Assembly: GCA_947296835.1 (NCBI GenBank)
Contig: CAMYQS010000062.1
Location: 1-7,459 of the forward strand
DNA: 7,459 nt
From: an uncultured Atopostipes sp.
GTDB lineage: Bacteria > Bacillota > Bacilli > Lactobacillales > Carnobacteriaceae_A
Reading direction: 5' to 3'
How positions within the stretch are numbered: position 1 is the stretch's first letter; every line of letters starts with the position of its first letter. Under the pieces are notes generated by a model, which saw nothing but the letters and a program-made list of their open reading frames with translations, was not told the DNA's origin and searched no databases. Of the stretch, positions 1-5,949 are shown in pieces. The position numbers and the translations under genes were made by a program.

Positions 1-184
1 TCTGCGTACCAGTGGACTCCAATTGGATATTGAAAGACTCGATAGGACGAATAGGCGGGCCTGAAGGCGCGTAATAATCACCTATTTGAGTATTCTTGTG
101 TTAACTGGTAAATATAAAGTCCCATCATCACATATAAAATCGGATGACCTTTATATTTCTTGAACAATTTATCATAGGTGGATA
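1..184. other. Unassigned left flank
   Basis: No gene can be assigned here. On the plus strand a frame open from the window edge ends at tandem TAA TAA stops (72-77) after 23 codons, so it could be the tail of an upstream gene. On the minus strand a frame is open from 100 to the edge (33 codons), but it has no start codon and is preceded by a stop at 101-103. Neither peptide was recognised. The first about 80 bases look richer in G+C than the rest of the window, so they may have a different origin. The stretch from about 80 to 184 is AT-rich and holds only an imperfect inverted repeat. Confidence 0.3.
110..158. repeat. Imperfect inverted repeat outside the IS21 left end
   Basis: AAATATAAAGTC at 110-121 is the reverse complement of 146-158 apart from one extra C, with about 24 bases between the arms. 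It could fold into an AT-rich hairpin. No U-run follows, so it is not a convincing terminator. It may be a remnant of an element end or a chance palindrome. Confidence 0.35.
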
Positions 185-188
185 TGTC

Positions 189-225
189 GCTCTAAAAGAG
201 CCACCTCGTCGGATTAAATTGAACC
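189..225 (+). repeat. IS21 left-end repeat L1
   Basis: This 37-base unit starts gctct, has gagcc about 9 bases on, then tcgga, and ends ttgaacc. It matches the unit at 235-272 in block order and spacing, and the reverse complement of 2637-2675. Its first part also folds as gctct-aaa-agagc. Multiple end repeats of this kind are transposase-binding sites in IS21-family elements; that role here is inferred. Confidence 0.6.
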
Positions 226-234
226 ACCGAAAAC

Positions 235-272
235 GCTCTTTCTTGAGCCGCATAAATCGGAACTTCTGAACC
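235..272 (+). repeat. IS21 left-end repeat L2
   Basis: This 38-base second copy of the left-end motif (gctct, gagcc, tcgga, tgaacc) starts 46 bases after L1. It ends inside the terminator hairpin at 268-290, so transposase binding and termination may share bases. Confidence 0.6.
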
Positions 273-290
273 ACTTTGTGGTTCTTTTTT
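268..290 (+). terminator. Intrinsic terminator upstream of the IS genes
   Basis: GAACCAC (268-274) pairs perfectly with GTGGTTC (278-284) around a TTT loop and is followed by six T. It lies between the left IS end and the first IS gene. It would stop transcription entering from outside, which would keep transposase expression independent of the insertion site. Confidence 0.7.
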
Positions 291-300
291 GTGCTCTCAA

Positions 301-309
301 TGGTATAAA
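301..309 (+). promoter_or_regulatory. Possible extended -10 promoter of the IS genes
   Basis: TGGTATAAA fits an extended -10 element (TGn followed by TATAAA) just after the terminator and about 40 bases before the first IS start codon. No good -35 is seen at 17-base spacing, which fits weak expression. This is inferred from sequence only. Confidence 0.35.
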
Positions 310-350
310 TTATACGTGGGATAAAACTCACAAAATATTATGGAGGTGCT

Positions 351-578
351 ATGATGCCCAATTATGTAGAAATGCTTCGACTTCATGAAGCCGGATTTAG
401 TTTAAGGCAAATTGCTAAATTGGTTTCTTCTGGTCGAAATACAGTCACAAGGACAATTAAAATCGCAAAAGAAAAGGAGTTGACATACGACGAAGTTGTT
501 AAATGGTCCATGGAGGATCTCTTATTAGCCTTTAAGCCACAGAAAGACAAGATGAACCGCAAACATCATATTATGTGA
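351..578 (+). CDS. IS21 transposase N-terminal HTH protein (IstA part 1)
   Basis: This 75-aa protein has a helix-turn-helix at about residues 17-40 (SLRQIAKLVSSGRNTVTRTI), of the kind that starts IS21-family IstA proteins and binds the element ends. Its length and position suit the missing N-terminus of the DDE gene that follows: 75 plus about 439 residues approaches the usual IstA length of about 500. The ribosome binding site GGAGG (342-346) is 4 bases from ATG 351 and 7 from ATG 354, so the second ATG may be the real start. The gene ends in TGA at 576-578, overlapping the next start as TGATG. No classic slippery heptamer is visible before the stop. It is either a natural split with coupled translation or one half of a frameshifted istA. 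Confidence 0.8.
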   Translation: MMPNYVEMLRLHEAGFSLRQIAKLVSSGRNTVTRTIKIAKEKELTYDEVVKWSMEDLLLAFKPQKDKMNRKHHIM

Positions 579-1897
579 TGCCTGACTATAAACAGCTTTC
601 TAAAGAGTTAGCCAAACCTGGAGTAACCATGCAATTGCTATGGGAAGAATACGCTCAAGAATGCCGTTTAAATAATAAGGTCTACTATAAATTAACTCAA
701 TTTAAGAAACACTTTAATGACCATTTGTACAAAAATAATTTCAGTCATGTACTTCATCACAAGGCGGGCGAACAAGTCCAAGTGGACTGGAGCGGAAAAC
801 GTCCACAATGGATTGATCCCATGACCGGAGAAATCGTCAAAGGTGAACTATTCGTTGCTACCTTACCTTTTAGTAATTACACCTATACTCAAGCTTGTGT
901 CGATCAAAAAATGGCTAGCTGGATTGATGCACATATCAAAATGTTTGAGTATTTTAACGGTGTCCCCACTATTTTAACCCCTGACAATCTTCGTACAGGT
1001 GTCACTAAACATACGAAAACACACCTCGTATTGAATCCAACTTATGAAGATATGGCCAATCATTATCAAGCGATTATTGTTCCAACTCGTGTCGCTCGTC
1101 CGAAGGACAAAGCCGCTGTTGAAAACCACGTGAAACATTTAACGACTTATATAATCGGTCGTATGAGAAATCTTCAATTCTTTAGTATCGGAGAATATAA
1201 CCAGTATCTCTTAAGAGCTTTAGATGAATTTAACGCCAAACCTTTTCAGAAAAAAGAAGGCAGTCGCTTAGTGGTATTTGAAGAGTTTGAACAAGAAACA
1301 CTGAAACCTCTCCCAGCTTATCCTTATGAATTATGCGAATTCAAAGAAGCCAAAGTCTACAATAATAGTCATATCACCCTAAATAAACACTACTACTCCG
1401 TCCCTTTCCAGTATATTGGAGAAAAAGTAACCCTTAAAATTTATTCAACCCATGTAAAAATCTATCATAATAACCAATTTTTATGTGAGCACTCGACCGA
1501 AGGTACGCAAGCTGGCGCATATTCGACAAATCCAGCACACTTGCCAGAAGATAGTAAGAACTACGGACAGTGGAATAGTACGAAATATTTAAATTGGGCT
1601 AGCCGAATTGGACCAAATGTCCACACAGTTATTTCTAGGATGTTCCCACAAGGTCCTGAACAACAATATTACCGAAGAGTTCATGCAATATTAAAAATGG
1701 CAGACACCCATTCCGACCAAAGACTAGATAAAGCCTGCCATTACGCTTTAGAACGCTCGAGTCATCCAAACTTCAAATTAATTAAGCAGTTAATAGAAAG
1801 TCCTATTACGCAATCCAATTTTAACACTTCTACAAAATCTGAACAATCTTACTTAAGGGGAGCCGATTATTATGACAAATTCAATCGAAAGAATTAA
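578..1897 (+). CDS. istA: IS21-family transposase, catalytic part
   Basis: This 439-aa DDE/RNase H-fold transposase catalyses strand cutting and transfer of the element. The catalytic triad is visible as D70 (VQVDWSG), D136 (TPDN) and E182 (AAVENHV). A Mu-type C-terminal barrel follows at about residues 263-309 (YYSVPFQYIGEKVTL). The opening PDY...LLWEEY region is normally internal in IstA, after the HTH, and here the HTH is encoded separately at 351-578. ATG 578 is chosen because it overlaps the upstream stop (TGATG), which favours reinitiation; an in-frame GTG at 575 is possible. No Shine-Dalgarno is seen next to either. This frame is already open from 536 and encodes family-like residues up to the start, which fits either a one-base loss in an ancestral single istA or a -1 frameshift. 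It overlaps istB by 26 bases. Confidence 0.88.
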   Translation: MPDYKQLSKELAKPGVTMQLLWEEYAQECRLNNKVYYKLTQFKKHFNDHLYKNNFSHVLHHKAGEQVQVDWSGKRPQWIDPMTGEIVKGELFVATLPFSNYTYTQACVDQKMASWIDAHIKMFEYFNGVPTILTPDNLRTGVTKHTKTHLVLNPTYEDMANHYQAIIVPTRVARPKDKAAVENHVKHLTTYIIGRMRNLQFFSIGEYNQYLLRALDEFNAKPFQKKEGSRLVVFEEFEQETLKPLPAYPYELCEFKEAKVYNNSHITLNKHYYSVPFQYIGEKVTLKIYSTHVKIYHNNQFLCEHSTEGTQAGAYSTNPAHLPEDSKNYGQWNSTKYLNWASRIGPNVHTVISRMFPQGPEQQYYRRVHAILKMADTHSDQRLDKACHYALERSSHPNFKLIKQLIESPITQSNFNTSTKSEQSYLRGADYYDKFNRKN

Positions 1898-2633
1898 TGA
1901 ACTTACTCAATACTTACGAAAGATGAGATTGCCCGTTATGGCAGATCGATTGGTTGATTTGTACGGTGACCCATTGAGTGGCAAACGATCAACCTTAGAT
2001 ATTCTAGAAGAGATTGTCGTTGATGAATACCAGACTAGACGCCATAATACGATTCAAAGAAACTTAAAACAGGCCAAACTCTCGCAACCTCAAGCACATG
2101 TCCAAAAAATTGACTATTCGCCTAGTCGTCGATTGAATAAAGATACAATAGACCAATTAATGACCTGCCAATTCATTACGAATCATAGAAATATTATTAT
2201 CCAAGGTGCCACCGGCACTGGGAAATCTTACATCACAAATGCATTATGCCGCTATGTGATTGAAGAAGGCTATACGGCTCGATACACTAGAATGTATGAC
2301 TTGCTGACTGAGATGGCTCAAGCCGATTTAGAAGATAAATTAACAGCCTATTTGAAAAAAATAGCCAAGTTAGATGTCCTTGTCATTGATGATTTTCTCT
2401 TAACACCTACGACTGAACATGAACAAAAATATTTAATGGAGGTTTTTGAATTAAGAAGTAGAGATCGTTCACTCATTGTTTCTTCCCAAATGGAGACTGG
2501 TGAATGGCACAAAAAACTTGGGGGCGGAGCGATTGCTGATGCCATACTTGATCGAGCCGTTTCAAATTCCTACCATATCTTTATTTATGGAGATTCTCTC
2601 AGAATGAAAACTGGCTCAGAGACCTCCGACTAG
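1872..2633 (+). CDS. istB: IS21-family AAA+ ATPase helper of transposition
   Basis: IstB is a DnaA/DnaC-like ATPase that assembles on target DNA and activates IstA. The 253-aa protein is full length for the family. It has an N-terminal IstB-specific helical region (residues 1 to about 95), Walker A GATGTGKS (112-119), Walker B LDVLVIDDF (167-175), a sensor-1-like SSQ (204-206) and a conserved AILDRAV segment (224-230) near the C-terminus. The start at 1872 has AAGGGGA at 1855-1861, ten bases upstream, and lies inside the end of istA, so the two genes are translationally linked. A bidirectional hairpin follows at 2644-2681. Nothing in the gene suggests damage. Confidence 0.93.
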   Translation: MTNSIERINELTQYLRKMRLPVMADRLVDLYGDPLSGKRSTLDILEEIVVDEYQTRRHNTIQRNLKQAKLSQPQAHVQKIDYSPSRRLNKDTIDQLMTCQFITNHRNIIIQGATGTGKSYITNALCRYVIEEGYTARYTRMYDLLTEMAQADLEDKLTAYLKKIAKLDVLVIDDFLLTPTTEHEQKYLMEVFELRSRDRSLIVSSQMETGEWHKKLGGGAIADAILDRAVSNSYHIFIYGDSLRMKTGSETSD

Positions 2634-2636
2634 ACC

Positions 2637-2675
2637 GGTTCAAAAAATCGCGATTCACCTGGCTCAGGTAATCGC
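2637..2675 (-). repeat. IS21 right-end repeat R1
   Basis: Read on the minus strand, this 39-base unit has gagcc, then aatcg, then ttgaacc, in the same order and near-identical spacing as the two left-end units. It lies at the opposite end in inverted orientation, as expected for an IS21 terminal repeat. It overlaps the hairpin at 2644-2681. Confidence 0.55.
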
Positions 2676-2681
2676 GATTTT
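2644..2681. terminator. Bidirectional terminator hairpin at the IS21 right end
   Basis: AAAATCGCGATT (2644-2655) and AATCGCGATTTT (2670-2681) are perfect 12-bp complements. A further ACCT/AGGT pairing lies inside, around a five-base loop. Read plus, it follows istB with four T. Read minus, it follows the broken 2699-4431 gene with six T, so it probably terminates transcripts from both sides. Confidence 0.75.
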
Positions 2682-2698
2682 ATGGTCTTATTAGAACG

Positions 2699-3409
2699 CT
2701 ATATGCAATAGGCTTGTTCAATTAATTGGACAGATTGTTTATTTTTAATTTTATGATAAGTTTCTATGTGTTTTCTTCTCATATGAGCTTGTTTTACAAA
2801 ATAAATAAAATCATTAAGACCATTTAAGAGTACAAAAATAGCTAGGACTATGGTAACGATAAACTGTATAGATTCAGTTGGATGATTACTCGCTGAAGGA
2901 CCTGTAATCAATAAGAATGGAATTGCAACCAAGTTTGTTAACAGAGAGTCATTTTCTGCGAGAAATCTTGTTGCGGGTGTAACTTGTGTGTTTATTTTAT
3001 CTTTTACATCTCGATTGAAATGTATGCGAAAACCCTGTATACTTTTATATTCAAATTTTTCAATTGCATTTCGGTAACTATCTTTATCATCTAAGAGCTC
3101 TTCATTTATTTCATTATAAGCTAATACATTAAAATGCATACGTCTAGTTTGTAGTGGATCCCTATCCTTATTTTGTATCCCAAGTATAGAAACTCCGTAA
3201 TACTTCCATTTATGACTTAAATTATGAATGTTAAGTTCAGCCTCTGTCTCACAAGTTAACTCTTCAGCAAATGTATTTTTCTCCTTAGAATCAGCACTAA
3301 GCGATGGAAAATCATCTTCAACGGATTCTTTATAGAAGTTGACATTAGTATCTCGAAATTCACGTTGACCGTTTACAGAGCAATAATATGTTGCATTATC
3401 AATAGCAGA
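2699..3409 (-). CDS. C-terminal fragment of the broken gene, membrane part
   Basis: This frame is stop-free for 236 codons, but the first ATG is at 3139, giving 146 aa if translated alone. No good Shine-Dalgarno was noted there, and the 90 codons before it look coding (for example YYCSVNGQREF and KWKYYGVSILG). It is therefore better read as the continuation of the gene starting at 4431. In the 146-aa part, hydrophobic segments at residues 66-80 and 91-115 predict a two-TM hairpin, followed by a lysine/arginine/histidine-rich tail, probably cytoplasmic. Confidence 0.5.
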   Translation of the reverse strand, partial: SAIDNATYYCSVNGQREFRDTNVNFYKESVEDDFPSLSADSKEKNTFAEELTCETEAELNIHNLSHKWKYYGVSILGIQNKDRDPLQTRRMHFNVLAYNEINEELLDDKDSYRNAIEKFEYKSIQGFRIHFNRDVKDKINTQVTPATRFLAENDSLLTNLVAIPFLLITGPSASNHPTESIQFIVTIVLAIFVLLNGLNDFIYFVKQAHMRRKHIETYHKIKNKQSVQLIEQAYCI

Positions 3410-4431
3410 CTATTTCTTTCAGCTGCTATTAAATAGTTATCTGAAGTAACCAAGTTTCCTGATACTGCAAAGGTATGTGTATTGTCAGAATTCTCTAAAT
3501 ATTGATTGACTGCTTTAATCATTTTATCATTTGATTGATAATTTTCTTTCTTAAACAGCATTTCTTGTGCTTTATCTTCATTTAGTACAAATTCAGATAG
3601 GATATCATAATATTTTTCAAGCATAGGGTGTTGCAGGATATCGTTATAGTCAAATGCATCTAATGTTGAAAAAGTCGTTCTTTCTACATTTAATCGAATC
3701 GTTTGAATTAATGGATTAGAAGTGGACTCTCTTTTTTCTATACTTTTCACTCGCAGCATAACACCAGAATAATAGACGGATCCATTACTAAGTCTGTAGA
3801 GATGAGAGGTGTCTATCTCTTTAATAACTGTGAAAAAATCTAAAAATTGATTACTGCTTGAAACTTTATTTATTAGAGAAAACTGTTTAGTTTCTTTATT
3901 GAATAAAAAGCCAAAGTTATTGCTAGTGAGTAATTGAAGCATGTCATCTGTTAAAGAACCTAGGAAAGTAACAGATGTCGAATCAATTTTATAAGTAATG
4001 TTTTCAATAAAGTGTGTTGAATAGATTGAAGATAAGTTCTTAAAAAGATGTAGTACATTAGGTTTAGCATTCATTTTTATCCCAAAACGAGACGCCAATC
4101 TCATTAGTACTTGAGCAAAGACAGCATATTTATACTTTTCTTGTTCATCATGCAAAGAGAAGTTTGTAATTTGTTTGTTCATAAATTGTTCGACTTTCTC
4201 TGAGTTTGAAAAATTACCTTCTTTTATCTCAGTGAAAAAATCTTCACGGGAAAAAGTAGGGTGCAAGCCATAATAAAAATTAGGATTATCAGTCTCATTT
4301 TTATATTTTAAGACAACGGAACATTTCTTGCCTTCATCTGTTGCAATATATCGAATAAAGTTTACACCGTCATGTGATGATACTTGTTGATCAATAAGTT
4401 CATTAAATTTTATATAGTCTTGTTTTTTCAT
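3373..4431 (-). CDS. N-terminal fragment of the broken gene (352 aa), hypothetical
   Basis: This is the reading frame as it stands. ATG 4431 is preceded by AGGA about eight bases upstream (4440-4443 region), a modest ribosome binding site. The first 341 residues are probably authentic. The last 11 (LLLIMQHIIAL) come from reading out of frame after the lesion. The protein is mostly soluble in character, with mixed charged and hydrophobic stretches and no signal peptide. I do not recognise residues 1 to about 315. The last authentic 22 residues start the Nudix-like pattern. If translated, the product would lack the rest of that domain and the membrane anchor. Confidence 0.6.
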   Translation of the reverse strand: MKKQDYIKFNELIDQQVSSHDGVNFIRYIATDEGKKCSVVLKYKNETDNPNFYYGLHPTFSREDFFTEIKEGNFSNSEKVEQFMNKQITNFSLHDEQEKYKYAVFAQVLMRLASRFGIKMNAKPNVLHLFKNLSSIYSTHFIENITYKIDSTSVTFLGSLTDDMLQLLTSNNFGFLFNKETKQFSLINKVSSSNQFLDFFTVIKEIDTSHLYRLSNGSVYYSGVMLRVKSIEKRESTSNPLIQTIRLNVERTTFSTLDAFDYNDILQHPMLEKYYDILSEFVLNEDKAQEMLFKKENYQSNDKMIKAVNQYLENSDNTHTFAVSGNLVTSDNYLIAAERNSLLLIMQHIIAL

Positions 4432-4464
4432 TTTATCATTCCTAGGTATTCAATAGTTGATAGT

Positions 4465-4473
4465 ATTTTACCA
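4465..4473 (-). promoter_or_regulatory. Possible extended -10 promoter of the broken gene
   Basis: On the minus strand TGGTAAAAT fits an extended -10 element about 35 bases before ATG 4431. No convincing -35 lies at 16-18 base spacing. The assignment rests on this motif only. Confidence 0.3.
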
Positions 4474-4688
4474 CATAAATGTATAGAAGAGAGGGGTGTT
4501 GGTGTTTTTGAAGTATTTAGATAATGTATTTAATAATATGATCTAAAAGAAATTTGATTAAAAAACCGTAGGACTGATTAGAAATTTCGATTATATAACA
4601 GAGAGATTACTTGTATGGATGCCAGACTATGGTCTTAATTTCACCAAAAGCTCTTGAATCTTTTTACCTGGGGATAAAAAAAGGCGAG
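4474..4688. other. Intergenic stretch without recognisable features
   Basis: AT-rich DNA between the broken gene and the transposase remnant, with no open frame of note on either strand. On the minus strand it lies downstream of the remnant and may include decayed 3' sequence of that element, but no matching inverted end was identified. Confidence 0.4.
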
Positions 4689-4910
4689 TTATCTAATACC
4701 TTCATTTGGACCATTAGATAGTGTAAAGATTAGGCTTTTCCCAATAGGCTTAAGTCGTTTTTCAAGTGTCTGTAAAACAGTTCGTACCTTTCTAGAATAC
4801 GTTTTTTTAGAAATTTGTAAAAGTTGTTCAAAACAATCAAGATGATGGTATGGAATAGCTGACTTTAAGTTATTAACTAGTTTATAGGTATCCCGTAATT
4901 GATGGTTAAT
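4689..4910 (-). pseudogene. ISL3-family transposase, C-terminal remnant
   Basis: This minus-strand frame of 73 codons has no start codon. It is bounded by TGA at 4911-4913 and TAA at 4689-4691. Its residues match the pattern of the C-terminal part of ISL3-family (IS204/IS1001/IS1165 type) transposases: a helical stretch with VRTVLQTLEKRLKPIGKSL, then LSNGPNEGIR, corresponding to the family's SNG-x-EG-x-N/R segment with the conserved glutamate. The usual KIK...GYRNF...F region after it is missing, because the frame stops right after EGIR. Another frame upstream (to about 4956) has VSEYMLAN, which may be more of the same gene after a frameshift near the AATT repeats at 4914-4929. It is too short and interrupted to be functional. 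Confidence 0.65.
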
Positions 4911-4913
4911 TCA

Positions 4914-4929
4914 ATTAATTAATTAATTA
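4914..4929. repeat. Short AATT tandem repeat
   Basis: Four consecutive AATT units (with more AATT just upstream) lie at the edge of the transposase remnant, where its frame is broken. Slippage at such a repeat could have caused that frameshift. Confidence 0.5.
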
Positions 4930-4967
4930 GCCAACATGTATTCAGATACCATGCCGTGTTAGGTAAA

Positions 4968-5027
4968 AGATAAAAGAACGCCACATTACGGTTTGTACGT
5001 TAACCATAATGTGGCGTTCTTTTATTT
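4968..5027 (-). terminator. Strong hairpin terminator after the RpiR gene
   Basis: The arms at 4972-4988 and 5007-5023 are perfect 17-bp complements (outer AAAAGAACGCC). A GGTT/AACC pairing lies further in (4990-4993 with 5002-5005), and the stem extends outward with one wobble pair. It begins within 10 bases of the RpiR stop. On the minus strand the outer stem ends in a T-run, so it ends the RpiR transcript; on the plus strand it also ends in TTTT and would block transcripts from the left. Confidence 0.85.
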
Positions 5028-5030
5028 ATA

Positions 5031-5894
5031 CTAAGTCTTCGAATAATCAAGGGCTGCTCGTATATTTTGTAGAGAGTCCTTGTTCTGATCCTCATCACTA
5101 TAAAGCACCGCAATATAAATGATATCCATCATTGTAATATATAATGTTCTAGATAATAATGATTCGGACTCTAAAAATGACTCCACCGAATCAACAACTA
5201 ATGTAATTTTGGCATACCGTGCCAATTCTCCCATTTCATTTCCGGTCAATACGATAATATTGACGTTTCTTTCTTTTAAAATCTTCGCAAGATTGACGAT
5301 CTCTTTTGATTCTCCTGAATGCGAAAAGAGAAAAACGCAATCTTTTTCCCCTAACTTAGCCACATGACTTAATTGCATATGATAATCCGCTACATAGTTA
5401 CTATTGAACTTTGTCCGGGTGAACTTATGGTAACTATCTAATGCGATCACAGAGGACAAGCCTTGTCCGATAAAATGCAAATTCTCAGATGTATGAATCA
5501 ACTTTAAGATTTCGGTTAATTGTTCTTCTGTAAATGTATTGATCAAATCTTTGATAGAGGACTCAGAGAATCGAATCACTTTTTGTGCAATCGTATAAGC
5601 CGAATCTTGAGTTAAGATTTCAGGGAAAGCAACTAGTTCGGCAGAAGTCTCACGAGAGAAGTCATGATTTTGCGCAATCGCAATTTTGAAATCCTGAAAA
5701 CCCGCAAAGCCATGTTTTTTTACGAAGTCAAAGATGGCCGTTTTAGAAACGCCAACTTCATCCGCTAATTCTCTAATTGTTTTAGTTGAAACTTCAACAT
5801 TAATTTTTAATAAATACTTCGCAATCTTCTTTTCCGTTTTACTATATTCATTTGAATACGGTCGAAATAAATTCTTTAAAAATGTAGACATCAT
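5031..5894 (-). CDS. MurR/RpiR-family sugar-sensing transcriptional regulator
   Basis: This 287-aa regulator is normal in length for the family. The N-terminal HTH_6-type DNA-binding domain covers about residues 1-78, with the recognition helix region in TIRELADEVGVSKTAIFDFV (39-58). A SIS phosphosugar-binding domain follows at about 125-265, with FIGQGLSS (141-148) and the FSHSGES loop (190-196) that contacts the ligand phosphate. SD GGAAGGTG (5900-5907) precedes tandem ATGs at 5894 and 5891, 5 and 8 bases away; either can be the start. It is divergent from the mannose-family PTS genes and shares with them a 140-bp control region with a perfect inverted repeat, so it most likely controls that operon in response to the phosphorylated sugar the PTS delivers. 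Whether it activates or represses cannot be read from its sequence, though operator placement favours repression. Confidence 0.92.
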   Translation of the reverse strand: MMSTFLKNLFRPYSNEYSKTEKKIAKYLLKINVEVSTKTIRELADEVGVSKTAIFDFVKKHGFAGFQDFKIAIAQNHDFSRETSAELVAFPEILTQDSAYTIAQKVIRFSESSIKDLINTFTEEQLTEILKLIHTSENLHFIGQGLSSVIALDSYHKFTRTKFNSNYVADYHMQLSHVAKLGEKDCVFLFSHSGESKEIVNLAKILKERNVNIIVLTGNEMGELARYAKITLVVDSVESFLESESLLSRTLYITMMDIIYIAVLYSDEDQNKDSLQNIRAALDYSKT

Positions 5895-5920
5895 GGTAAC
5901 ACCTTCCTTCGTTTCCTTAC

Positions 5921-5949
5921 ATTATATTGTATCACAAAACAAAAATAAA
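5921..5949 (-). promoter_or_regulatory. Probable promoter of the RpiR gene
   Basis: A perfect TATAAT on the minus strand (5921-5926) lies about 27 bases before the start codon. The hexamer at 17-base spacing is TTTATT (5944-5949), a poor -35. It overlaps the left arm of the inverted repeat at 5945-5962, so the regulator could control its own gene. Confidence 0.5.

Larger units (their letters stand above)
185..2679 (+). mobile_element. IS21-family insertion sequence, about 2.5 kb
   Basis: The element carries the two-gene IS21 plan: a DDE transposase (istA, here split in two) followed by an overlapping AAA+ helper gene (istB), in the usual size range for the family. Related motifs occur at both ends: two direct copies on the left (189-225, 235-272) and one inverted copy on the right (2637-2675). 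They share gagcc, tcg and tgaacc blocks at nearly constant spacing, like the multiple transposase-binding sites of IS21 ends. The left tip is placed at TGTCGC (185) and the right tip by matching it to about 2679. Both tips are uncertain by several bases, and no clear target duplication was found. The catalytic and ATPase motifs are intact, but the split istA makes activity uncertain. Confidence 0.8.
2699..4431 (-). pseudogene. Frameshifted 577-aa Nudix-like/two-TM protein of unknown function
   Basis: Two minus-strand frames read as one gene broken by a one-base frameshift. The upstream frame (from ATG 4431) ends in TAA at 3373. The downstream frame is open without a stop from 3409 to TAG at 2699 and has no start codon for its first 90 codons. 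Adding one base near 3405-3413 joins residue 341 to the second part for 577 aa. Residues 1 to about 315 are unrecognised and have no obvious membrane segment. From about 318 the pattern TFAVSGNLVTSDNYLIAAER continues across the break into YYCSVNGQREF, resembling the start of a Nudix-type fold. A canonical Nudix box is not seen. Two hydrophobic segments follow at about 497-512 and 522-546, then a basic tail. The IS21 right tip lies about 20 bases beyond the stop, so the extreme C-terminus may also be altered. Confidence 0.75.

Noticed and set aside
128..331. Minus-strand open frame of 67 codons across the IS21 left end
   Set aside because: It overlaps the end repeats, terminator and promoter of the IS, has no family resemblance, and its composition follows the hairpins.
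2348..2545. Minus-strand open frame inside istB
   Set aside because: It is antisense to the Walker B region of a clearly conserved gene, so it is a shadow.
4690..4720. 8-bp inverted repeat TATCTAAT/ATTAGATA
   Set aside because: It is short, AT-rich, lies inside the decayed transposase frame and has no T-run; probably chance.
5119..5367. Plus-strand open frame of 82 codons inside the RpiR gene
   Set aside because: It is antisense to the SIS domain and has no independent coding signal.
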